From contig JAKQQP010000192.1 in assembly GCA_029564115.1 (NCBI GenBank), forward strand, positions 1 to 22,796: a stretch of 22,796 nucleotides of DNA, written 5' to 3'. Source of the stretch: Candidatus Rifleibacteriota bacterium. Its GTDB lineage: Bacteria; Riflebacteria; Ozemobacteria; Ozemobacterales; Ozemobacteraceae. The notes below the pieces were generated by a model. It was not told where the DNA came from, did not search any database, and worked only from the letters and a program-made list of their open reading frames with translations. Within the stretch, counting starts at the first letter, position 1; every line of letters starts with the position of its first letter. Both the position numbers and the translations under genes were made by a program. This document shows positions 9,407-16,480 of this stretch, piece by piece.

Positions 9407-10293
9407 CAGATGCAGAAATCGTTGCATATATTCGACAACTACTTGCAGAAGGCCGTGGTACTGTCGCAAAATCAGAGGTTATGCAACAACTGGAAGAACG
9501 GTTGTTGAGAGAAGCAGAGATTATGCGTGTTTTACGCGAGTCTAAGCCGTCACTGAGCGAGGAGGAAATCGTGCATATTCTCCGAGAGCATGCTCCGGAG
9601 GTGTGGCGAGAACTTATGCAAAAAGTGACTGATGCGAAAATCACGCGTATTCTCCGCAAGCATGCTCCAGAGGTGTGCGAGATAAAAAAGGGTTGTATTC
9701 CTTGCTGGCGTGACGCTACGGCAGGGCTGCCGGAAGATTTTGCTTCACGTCTGACGGATATCGTGGGCATCCTGCAACTGATTGAGCGGCCTGTCACGCA
9801 TGACACGCTTGATTTCGCGCTCTCACTTGCCTATCGGGAAAAGTTTTGCGAAGGGCGTGGTTTGTCTGACAAGACTGTATTCAGGCGTGTGGTCGAATCC
9901 TGCTACAACGGTGATGGGGAGATTTTTACACGTCGAGAGAGTAGTTTCAGCAGTTCGCGCTGTATATCATCAATTCCTGAAAGCGTGGTGTCCACGACCG
10001 CCGGACGGCGCTCGCGCACATGCTTTCGCGACCTGGGTATTCCTATCGGCGCAGTGTTGACTTTTACAGAAAATCCATGCGTTACGGTTGAAGTGGCAGA
10101 TGATATTTCAACCGTTATTTACCAGGGCCGTCGTGTCAAAACCTCGCCGCTGGCACAGGAACTATTGAGTGTCTATTGCGGCCGGACAAGTCAGCACAGT
10201 GTCGCGGGTGCGCGCTATTGGCTTTACGATGGTGAGACCCTCGAAATGCGTCGGTTGCGGCTGGAAGAGGATGGCGATTGTGATAATAGCTGA
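9403..10293 (+). CDS. Unrecognised BREX-embedded protein with ILR-HAPEV repeats; possible compensated frameshift
   Basis: 296 residues. The ATG at 9403 overlaps the brxC stop (ATGA) and has GGAG seven bases upstream. The amino-terminal half has related helical repeats: EIMRVLRESKPSLS (39-52), EIVHILREHAPEVW (55-68) and KITRILRKHAPEVC (79-92). A CxxC (98-101) and a possible winged-helix stretch (about 112-167) follow. The carboxy-terminal part (209-289, FRDLGIPIGAVLTF onwards) resembles a small module I associate with restriction-linked proteins, from memory and without a name. Residues about 178-206 are an odd Ser/Arg-rich run. Over the same bases the +1 frame reads more protein-like, suggesting two compensating frameshifts near 9935 and 10005. 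I do not recognise the gene. Its place between brxC and pglZ suggests a BREX accessory or DNA-binding role. Confidence 0.7.
   Translation: MTDAEIVAYIRQLLAEGRGTVAKSEVMQQLEERLLREAEIMRVLRESKPSLSEEEIVHILREHAPEVWRELMQKVTDAKITRILRKHAPEVCEIKKGCIPCWRDATAGLPEDFASRLTDIVGILQLIERPVTHDTLDFALSLAYREKFCEGRGLSDKTVFRRVVESCYNGDGEIFTRRESSFSSSRCISSIPESVVSTTAGRRSRTCFRDLGIPIGAVLTFTENPCVTVEVADDISTVIYQGRRVKTSPLAQELLSVYCGRTSQHSVAGARYWLYDGETLEMRRLRLEEDGDCDNS
9577..9677 (+). repeat. Imperfect direct repeat coding for the HAPEV motif
   Basis: Two 29-base copies (9577-9605 and 9649-9677) differ at three positions and start 72 bases (24 codons) apart, in frame. They encode ILREHAPEV and ILRKHAPEV. High DNA identity suggests recent duplication inside the gene. 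Confidence 0.75.
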
Positions 10294-12436
10294 AAATTGG
10301 CCGAATCGATTGGAGCCTGGTCTTGTAGACTCTATTGATTGTTATCGAAACGATAAAGCACTATTCATGCCATTCTTCGTGACATTGACCGGGAATGTTG
10401 AATTACGCCATGCGCTTGCCGAGAAAGGTGGCACAGAAATCCGATTGAGTGATTTCTGTGACGGAGACAGCGAAGAACCGGACTTTGACGCGCTGATCAC
10501 ACGCTTGCGGGATGAAATTGGCTTTACATATGTGCTGGGGATGGGTGAGTATCTGGCGCTGGCTGGCAATGCCAAGGCACAAGCCGAGCTGTCGCGGATA
10601 AAAGATCTTGCGCTTGCCGCTAACGCAAAAGTTGTGGTGCTGTTGCGCGGGTGTCTAGACGTGCTGAAAATCTTCTGTAAAGATGACCCACGCTTCGCAG
10701 AGCGGCAGGTGTTCATGGGACATGGGGCCTCACAAAAATTATCCGTGACCGTGGTTGCACCAGAATTGGGAATTGTCGGAGCGGAATGGCTGAAAATGGC
10801 GTTGCGGGAAATGGAGGACGGCGAAATAGAAAATATTCGTATAAAAACCAACCTTGATTTCCCTTGGGCCACGGTTCCTGTGAAGTGCATTCGTAGCGCA
10901 TATCAAGCCTTGGAAGATAAATGGCCTGGTATGGAGTCATGTGGGGCGCCCGATGACTGGGCGCACTTATTGCGGACAACAATTGACGACGCATACACGT
11001 CGCCACCCGGCGAAAAATTTCTCGATTTTCTCACTCTTAAACGGGATGGTGGTAATAGCTATCTGGCATTTGTAGCAGTGCGTTGTGAAAAGTTCGCAGA
11101 TTTTGAGCGTGAGAAACAACACGCGCTTCTGGAAATACAGCCGCATGATCCACGTTTTGAAGCTTTTTACGCTGAACGCAAGGCCTTGCTCAAAGGCATA
11201 CCAGATGCGGAAATTGCTGGCTACGTCACCATGACTAAAATCAAGGGCGAACAGCGCATTCATTATCTTACCGATAACACAGCAGTTGAACGTAAAGCGG
11301 TTATCGAATGCCTGGAAGGTGCACCAAAAATCCCTGCGCTGAATGTTTATCCTGCGTTGGCAGATTATCTGCGCGATTTCAATTGTGGGCAGTGGACAGA
11401 CTATTTTCGGCGGTATAAGCGACAAAAGCTCGTGAATCAGATCGAAGACGGTTGGCTGGATGTTGTGAATGAAGCCGCGAAGAGGCGCGAATATAACTTG
11501 TTGCCAACTCGCGAAGGAATTATTGATCAACTTTCAGATAAGGCACACGCCGCACTATTTTTTGTGGATGCATTAGGGGTAGAGTTTTTGGGCTTCGTTC
11601 AGGCCCGCTGTGCTGCGTTGGGCTTGCGGCTGGAGGTCAAATTGGCACGGGCGAACTTACCGAGCCTTACGCGATTGAACAAAACGTTTTACGATGAGTG
11701 GGCGGGTAAAAAATTTGAGAGTCGGGAGTTAGACAAGGTAAAGCACGAAGGCGTAGCGGGTGAATTTGATTACCGGCAAAATAAACTGCCCATTTATCTG
11801 GCGCGAGAACTAGAAATTGTTGAAGAGGTTTTGCAACGCATCAAAACAGAACTGGCGTCCGGCAATTGCCGCATGGTTGTAGTCGCAAGTGATCACGGAG
11901 CAAGCCGCTTGGTAGTGGTCAATGGGCAGGAGTGCCAATATGAAGTAGATAGCAAGGGAACTCATTCTGGGCGGTGCTGCGCGGTTTGTGAACTACCAGA
12001 CGGATTGGAAGCAGTTACAGAAGAAAACGATTGGCTGGTGCTGGCTGATTACGGGCGGTTCAAAGGTGGGCGTGCGGCGGCGGTAGAAGTCCATGGCGGA
12101 GCGACTAATGAAGAGGTGATTGTGCCGGTTATGGAGCTCACGTTGTCAGGACATGTCATTGAAATTTCATTGGTTGTGCGTGAAATCAAAGCAAACTACA
12201 AAAAGCCGGCGATTATTACGATTTTCTCGCAGGACGTTCTAACCGATGTGTCGGTGGTTGTGAATGGCAAACGGTATATGGCAGAGAAACAGGATGCGAA
12301 CCAGCATCGCGTGACTATGCCGGACATTCGCAGAGCCGGCGATTATGCGGCAGAGGTTTACGAGAGGGACAACCTGATTGGAAGCGTCAGTTTTACTGTG
12401 AAGAGTGGTGCTGCACAGGAAAACGACTTGTTTTGA
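10271..12436 (+). CDS. pglZ: PglZ, alkaline-phosphatase-superfamily protein of BREX (type 4-like)
   Basis: 721 residues from the ATG at 10271, which overlaps the previous gene by 23 bases. A GTG at 10280, with GAGG nine bases upstream, is an equally possible start. PglZ hallmarks are visible: the metal-site strand FFVDALG with D433, VVASDHG with D541 and H542, and the carboxy-terminal HGGATNEEVIVPVMEL segment typical of the family. A beta-rich tail follows. PglZ is the one protein shared by all BREX types and is required for defence; it is predicted to be a metal-dependent hydrolase. The gene is tightly linked to the preceding one; brxL follows after 35 bases. Family assignment is firm; the type 4 subtype follows from context. 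Confidence 0.92.
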   Translation: MAIVIIAENWPNRLEPGLVDSIDCYRNDKALFMPFFVTLTGNVELRHALAEKGGTEIRLSDFCDGDSEEPDFDALITRLRDEIGFTYVLGMGEYLALAGNAKAQAELSRIKDLALAANAKVVVLLRGCLDVLKIFCKDDPRFAERQVFMGHGASQKLSVTVVAPELGIVGAEWLKMALREMEDGEIENIRIKTNLDFPWATVPVKCIRSAYQALEDKWPGMESCGAPDDWAHLLRTTIDDAYTSPPGEKFLDFLTLKRDGGNSYLAFVAVRCEKFADFEREKQHALLEIQPHDPRFEAFYAERKALLKGIPDAEIAGYVTMTKIKGEQRIHYLTDNTAVERKAVIECLEGAPKIPALNVYPALADYLRDFNCGQWTDYFRRYKRQKLVNQIEDGWLDVVNEAAKRREYNLLPTREGIIDQLSDKAHAALFFVDALGVEFLGFVQARCAALGLRLEVKLARANLPSLTRLNKTFYDEWAGKKFESRELDKVKHEGVAGEFDYRQNKLPIYLARELEIVEEVLQRIKTELASGNCRMVVVASDHGASRLVVVNGQECQYEVDSKGTHSGRCCAVCELPDGLEAVTEENDWLVLADYGRFKGGRAAAVEVHGGATNEEVIVPVMELTLSGHVIEISLVVREIKANYKKPAIITIFSQDVLTDVSVVVNGKRYMAEKQDANQHRVTMPDIRRAGDYAAEVYERDNLIGSVSFTVKSGAAQENDLF

Positions 12437-12471
12437 GCTGAAAATGAACACGAAACGAGTGAAAGAGTATT

Positions 12472-13902
12472 GTGATTGATAAATTGAAGCGGTGTTTTGA
12501 TGAAATGGTAGTTTTCAAAAACCTGAAAAAAAGCAATTTTTTTTCGGCGTTGAGCCTTCCGTCGTTTATGCGCGACTGGCTTTTAAAACGTTTTGAAAAT
12601 GAAGATGGCGAGTATGACCCTGCTGAGCTGGCAGAATTCATACGCATATATCTGCCGCACAAGGAAGACTGGAATGCCATCAAAAATCGGATCGTCATTG
12701 AGAACGAACGGGTTAAATTTTTGGCCAAGGTGATGGTAGATATTGACGTGCGGACAGCGGAGGTGTCATTTTCTCTGCCTGATTTTGGATTGCGTAACCG
12801 CGAAACGGTCATTGAACAGCCTGTTTGGGATACTTGCAAGAGTGCGCTGGTTAAAGGGCGCGAAACATGGGGGATGTTGGAATTGGGATATCGCCAGCCA
12901 GATGACAGTCTGAAATTGGAGGGGAGGATTAGACTGGTCGGGTTCAAAGCCTTCCAGCCATACACCATTGACACATGTTATTATAAGGAGGCCCGTAAAG
13001 AGTTCACTGTAGAAGAATGGATTGATGTGTTGCTCGGGGCAGTGGATTATAATGCGGCGGGCTATTCTGATGAAAACGCGAAGCTGACAATGCTGTCGCG
13101 TTTGCTTCCGTTTATCGAGAAGCGCCTGAATCTCATTGAACTGGCCCCCAAAGGAACGGGAAAGTCTTATTTGTTCGGACGTGTGAGTCGTTTTGGATGG
13201 CTTAACTCGGGCGGGGTTATGAGTCGCGCCAAAATGTTTTACGACATTGCGCGTCGGACGGAAGGGCTTGTTTCAGGCAACGACTTCATTACGCTGGATG
13301 AGGCACAAACCATAACATTCCCCGACGACGATGAGATGCGTGGTGCCTTGAAAGGATACATGGAATCAGGCGTATTCACGGTTGGAAATTATCAGGGACG
13401 TGCCGACGCAGGTGTAATTCTGTGTGGCAACATTCAGCAGGACAGGATGAACGAATATCAGAACATGTTTGAAGAGCTGAAGGTATTTTACGAGTCGGCG
13501 TTGATTGACAGGTTCCACGGGTTTATAAAAGGCTGGAACATTCCGCGCATGACCGATGATTTGAAGGTTTCCGGTTGGGCGCTTAATTCCGAATATTTTT
13601 GTTCCATACTGCACGAACTGCGCGAAGATGCCAGCTATCGCGCTATTACGGATGCCATGATTGTTGTTCCGGAAGCGGCAGACACTCGTGACACCGAGGC
13701 GGTCAAACGTATTGCGACAGCCTGGTTAAAACTGTTGTTTCCGAATGTGCAAGACGTGGGAGAAATTGACTCAGTGGACTTTGATCGATATTGCCTGCAT
13801 CCAGCCAGAAAGATGCGCAGCACTGTTAAAATCCAACTTGGCATAATGGATTCAGAATTTCGCGGCAAGGATGTACCGCTGTTCAAAGTCAGGGGCGGGT
13901 GA
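12472..13902 (+). CDS. brxL: BrxL, short form with AAA+ ATPase core
   Basis: 476 residues. Walker A APKGTGKS is at 225-232, Walker B DFITLDEAQ at 271-279 and a sensor-1-like VILCGN at 315-320, as in BrxL proteins. Classical type 1 BrxL is about 680 residues with a carboxy-terminal Lon-like domain. This one ends soon after the ATPase core, matching the roughly 450-470-residue subgroup (TIGR02688-like, from memory). Protease activity is therefore not supported. BrxL forms a DNA-associated AAA+ ring needed for BREX defence in some systems. The start is GTG at 12472 (MIDKLKRCFDE), with a weak GAAAGAG upstream; no in-frame ATG fits. The stop lies next to the small zinc-ribbon gene. Confidence 0.9.
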   Translation: MIDKLKRCFDEMVVFKNLKKSNFFSALSLPSFMRDWLLKRFENEDGEYDPAELAEFIRIYLPHKEDWNAIKNRIVIENERVKFLAKVMVDIDVRTAEVSFSLPDFGLRNRETVIEQPVWDTCKSALVKGRETWGMLELGYRQPDDSLKLEGRIRLVGFKAFQPYTIDTCYYKEARKEFTVEEWIDVLLGAVDYNAAGYSDENAKLTMLSRLLPFIEKRLNLIELAPKGTGKSYLFGRVSRFGWLNSGGVMSRAKMFYDIARRTEGLVSGNDFITLDEAQTITFPDDDEMRGALKGYMESGVFTVGNYQGRADAGVILCGNIQQDRMNEYQNMFEELKVFYESALIDRFHGFIKGWNIPRMTDDLKVSGWALNSEYFCSILHELREDASYRAITDAMIVVPEAADTRDTEAVKRIATAWLKLLFPNVQDVGEIDSVDFDRYCLHPARKMRSTVKIQLGIMDSEFRGKDVPLFKVRGG

Positions 13903-13904
13903 AC

Positions 13905-14111
13905 ATGCATAAAAAATCCGCAAAATGCCGTTCCTGTGGGAGAAAACCGCTTTCACGAGATGAAATCGGTCTCAACAAAAAATTTATCCATCGTGAACTC
14001 AGGGAATTTTTCTGCCTATCTTGTCTTGCTGAATACTGTGAGATCGAAGAGGGGGAATTAAAAGAAAAAGTTGCTGAGTTCAGACGGCAAGGTTGCGTTC
14101 TGTTCGGATAA
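13905..14111 (+). CDS. Small four-cysteine zinc-ribbon protein at the end of the BREX operon
   Basis: 68 residues from the ATG at 13905, two bases after the brxL stop, with a GGGG stretch nine bases upstream; a GTG at 13899 is a weaker alternative. CRSC (8-11) and CLSC (37-40) form a two-knuckle zinc ribbon. An acidic helical tail ends in GCVLFG. Similar small CxxC proteins are common in anaerobes, where I know no proven role. As the last gene of the operon it could be a structural or regulatory partner of the BREX complex or a metal-site chaperone for BrxP. Both are inference from position only. Confidence 0.75.
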   Translation: MHKKSAKCRSCGRKPLSRDEIGLNKKFIHRELREFFCLSCLAEYCEIEEGELKEKVAEFRRQGCVLFG

Positions 14112-14128
14112 AGTAGGTTGGAAACAGC

Positions 14129-14163
14129 TTATTCACAATACAGTAACGACCTCTTGTGAATAA
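14129..14163. repeat. 10-bp inverted repeat at the right edge of the island
   Basis: TTATTCACAA (14129-14138) and TTGTGAATAA (14154-14163) are exact reverse complements around 15 bases. Eight A's (14162-14169) overlap and follow the right arm on the plus strand, so a T-run precedes the hairpin in minus-strand transcripts. It is therefore not a standard intrinsic terminator for either neighbouring gene. It may be an operator, a bidirectional weak terminator or an island-boundary mark. Confidence 0.55.
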
Positions 14164-14181
14164 AAAAAATCCCTGTAGCGA

Positions 14182-15132
14182 TTATAATTTGCGGTGACGG
14201 GGTTTGCGGGCGCGCGCCGGCAAATCGTAAGGAGCTGCGGGTTCGCAGGCACGGGGAGTGTCGACGGCGAGTTTTTCGATCTGTTCGATGCTTAACCCGG
14301 TAATTTCGCCGATTAGAGACAATGGCATGCCTTTTGCCAGCATTTTTCGGGCTACCTCGGCTTGAGTTTGCTCTATGCCTTCCTGCCTGGCCATGCCGTA
14401 GTCAGAATAAAGGGCCATACTTGCCATATAGTGCAGGTCGTAAGAGTGACGGTTGTAAGCTATTCGGTCCGCTTCGCTCAGCTTCAGAATGTCGAGGCGG
14501 TCTTTGGCTTTCTGTATTCCCTTGGCTTTGAATCCGGGTTTGATTTCTTCATTTTTGAGAAAATAGATCCATTCGTCGAGGGTGTTCTTTGCCACGTCAT
14601 TAAAATTGTTAACCTTGATCAGATAATACTCCGGGAAAATCTCGGAAGGTGAGGCCTGCCTGAACAATTTTTGCTGCTGACTGCTCAATGCCAGTTCGTC
14701 TTGAAAATTAAGGCCGACAAAAGATGTCTGGCCGTGGTAAATGTAGTCTTTGCCATGCCCAAGGTTGAAATAGAGAATATTGACCGAAATCACTTTGGCT
14801 ATCTCTGAATAGGCCATGCCTTCAGGCAGATGCTCGCATATTGCCGTTGAGGCGGCAAACAACATGCGCTGAAAATAGTCATATTCTCTTTCATACTGGA
14901 TTTCAATGATGACGATCTCATTTTTGGCATTGACGACCTTCAGGTCAAGGCGATTGGCTTTCTGACCGGGATGACTTTTATTGCTTTCACCTTCAAGAAT
15001 CGAAAGTATCTTGATGTCGTCTTTGAGTAATTCCGACAGAAAACCTTCAAGAATGACAAAATTGGCTTTGCTGCGCAAAAGCCTCTTGATTGCCCAATCG
15101 AAACTTACCAGCCTGCGTTTTTTGGAAATCAT
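14182..15132 (-). CDS. Rpn-family PD-(D/E)XK nuclease / putative transposase
   Basis: 316 residues. It opens with the family's FDWAIKRLLRSKANF segment. A PD-(D/E)XK core follows, with D63 (RLDLKVV) and E77-I-Q79 (IIEIQYERE). The carboxy-terminal part has the family's MLAKGMPLSLIGEITGLS-type helix-turn-helix-like motif and a basic tail. E. coli Rpn proteins promote RecA-independent recombination and are DNA endonucleases; the PDDEXK_2 transposase family is their wider group. The start at 15132 has GAGG seven bases upstream. It is convergent with the BREX operon and 70 bases from its last gene. It may be a passenger or a mobility factor of the island. No terminal repeats of a transposon were found around it. 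Confidence 0.88.
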   Translation of the reverse strand: MISKKRRLVSFDWAIKRLLRSKANFVILEGFLSELLKDDIKILSILEGESNKSHPGQKANRLDLKVVNAKNEIVIIEIQYEREYDYFQRMLFAASTAICEHLPEGMAYSEIAKVISVNILYFNLGHGKDYIYHGQTSFVGLNFQDELALSSQQQKLFRQASPSEIFPEYYLIKVNNFNDVAKNTLDEWIYFLKNEEIKPGFKAKGIQKAKDRLDILKLSEADRIAYNRHSYDLHYMASMALYSDYGMARQEGIEQTQAEVARKMLAKGMPLSLIGEITGLSIEQIEKLAVDTPRACEPAAPYDLPARARKPRHRKL

Positions 15133-15481
15133 CCCAAAACCTCAGAAAAACAAATCTCTCCACCGCCAGTATAACTCGAATAGCCTGCCTACTGCAAATT
15201 TTGTAAAAATTCTGGAATTCTGAGGGGCTTAGATCTTCGAAATACCGGATCAGCTTTTATTTATTTTTATGGCTTGATCATTCGGGCGGCCTGAGTATGA
15301 AACATCATTTCAGATACGCAGCGCTTCTCAAATCACTTCCACAGATATTGTGTCTCGAATGGTCGAGGTGTAATTGTTTCAAAAAAATAGCTGGATGCCG
15401 TCGCCGGAAATGCCGATAACCTGAAATAGATAGGGATAGTTGTCAAAATTCAGGTCATGGAAGACGCCAGGGAGTTCAGCA
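15133..15481. other. 349-base intergenic region without a convincing gene
   Basis: It separates the divergent rpn and EF-hand genes and presumably holds both promoters; I see no clear pair of boxes. An ATG frame of 40 codons (15297-15419) has no ribosome binding site and a random-looking composition. The AGGGAG at 15469-15474 serves the EF-hand gene. Confidence 0.5.
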
Positions 15482-16207
15482 ATGTATTCATTTGGTGTTA
15501 CCGGTCGCCTCTCTTCTTCTATCGCCCCCGCCAGTCGTCAGGTGCTTCTCGACGATGCACCACGTTCATTCGAAGCAGAACTGTCTGCGGCTCTTCAGTC
15601 AGAGGTTTCAGAATCTGATACCGAAGCCGCGCATGAACCAGAAAGCCCGTTGAGAAAGCTGTCTGCCGTAGACAAAGCGGTGCAGCGTGATATCCAGGCA
15701 GCCTTCGACATCGAACCTCATAAGCCCGGCGAACCACTGCGGCCGCTGCTCGGCTCAATATGGACCCTCAGAGATAACGATAAAAACGGCGCGATCAGCA
15801 CTGACGAAATGGAAGCCAACGCCGCTGTCGCTTCCGATATTTTCAAAAAGCACCTGACAAAATTCATGTTCAATGAAAATGTTTCGAGTCAGCCCCCGAT
15901 CGAACTCACCATCGCCGGCAACGGAATGGTAAGGGTTCAGGAAGGGCACCCTGACAAGGAAAAAATCGAGAACTTCATTAATGGCAACTCCGAGCTGCGC
16001 AATCTCTACGCCGGCATCAGCAGCACCCACGACTTTGTCGCTCTGGCCGAAGAATCACTGCGCTTCCAGCAACGCTACGCCGTCGACCCGAAAGCCGCCG
16101 TCGCCGAATTCTCACATCTTTTCAGCGGCCACTACGGCTACACCACCCGCCTGACCATCGACGGCGAAAACTGGAACTACCAGACCACCTCAAGCTTTTC
16201 CGTCTGA
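15482..16207 (+). CDS. Small EF-hand-containing protein of unknown function
   Basis: 241 residues from the ATG at 15482, which has AGGGAG seven bases upstream; a TTG at 15440 opens the same frame but lacks a ribosome binding site. Residues 98-109 (DNDKNGAISTDE) form a complete EF-hand calcium loop: D at 1, D at 3, N at 5, G at 6, I at 8 and E at 12. Only one loop is evident. The region around 25-70 is acidic and probably disordered. No signal peptide or transmembrane segment is seen. Calcium binding is well supported by the loop; the cellular role is not. It stands alone, divergent from rpn and 273 bases before spoIID, with host-like composition. Confidence 0.75.
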   Translation: MYSFGVTGRLSSSIAPASRQVLLDDAPRSFEAELSAALQSEVSESDTEAAHEPESPLRKLSAVDKAVQRDIQAAFDIEPHKPGEPLRPLLGSIWTLRDNDKNGAISTDEMEANAAVASDIFKKHLTKFMFNENVSSQPPIELTIAGNGMVRVQEGHPDKEKIENFINGNSELRNLYAGISSTHDFVALAEESLRFQQRYAVDPKAAVAEFSHLFSGHYGYTTRLTIDGENWNYQTTSSFSV

Positions 16208-16402
16208 TTTAAAGAATAACTTTCGAGCAAATTGGATTCTGGAGTCGGACCAGCGGGAATACTTATAAATAGAACAAAACCGACCAAAAAAATGCGTCTT
16301 TTTTGCCCTTGAAGCGGTGGTTTTGCCGTGCAAAATGGTGTTCTAAGGAATTAATCCAGTAAAAGAAAAAAAATAGCTCATAGCGAATTATTGGGAAAAA
16401 TG

Positions 16403-16432
16403 TTGTTTTGTCAGCCCCAAACTGTGTACATA
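16403..16432 (+). promoter_or_regulatory. Possible promoter of the first spoIID paralogue
   Basis: TTGTTT (16403-16408), an 18-base spacer and TACATA (16427-16432) lie 48 bases before the ATG at 16481. The rest of the 16208-16480 gap shows no gene and no good terminator for the EF-hand gene. Confidence 0.3.
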
Positions 16433-16480
16433 TCTGTTAAAATTAACGAATACAGTCAAAATTCGCCCGTGAGGTAAAGA

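Noticed and set aside
3028..13902. Dnd or Ssp phosphorothioation system
   Set aside because: Only the DndC/SspD-like PP-loop protein is present; DndA, DndB, DndD, DndE and SspB are missing, while PglZ and BrxL are clear.
14129..14163. Hairpin as an intrinsic terminator for the BREX operon
   Set aside because: The plus strand has A's, not T's, after the stem; for the minus-strand gene the T-run comes before the stem. It is kept only as an inverted repeat.
2626..14181. Flanking direct repeats marking site-specific integration of the island
   Set aside because: Comparing the two junction regions by eye, I found no shared stretch beyond chance, and no tRNA gene or integrase gene is next to either edge.
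14182..15132. Complete insertion sequence around the Rpn-family gene
   Set aside because: No terminal inverted repeats or target duplications were seen on either side.
15297..15419. 40-residue frame in the gap between rpn and the EF-hand gene
   Set aside because: No ribosome binding site, a composition rich in Cys and Arg at the end, and no neighbour support.
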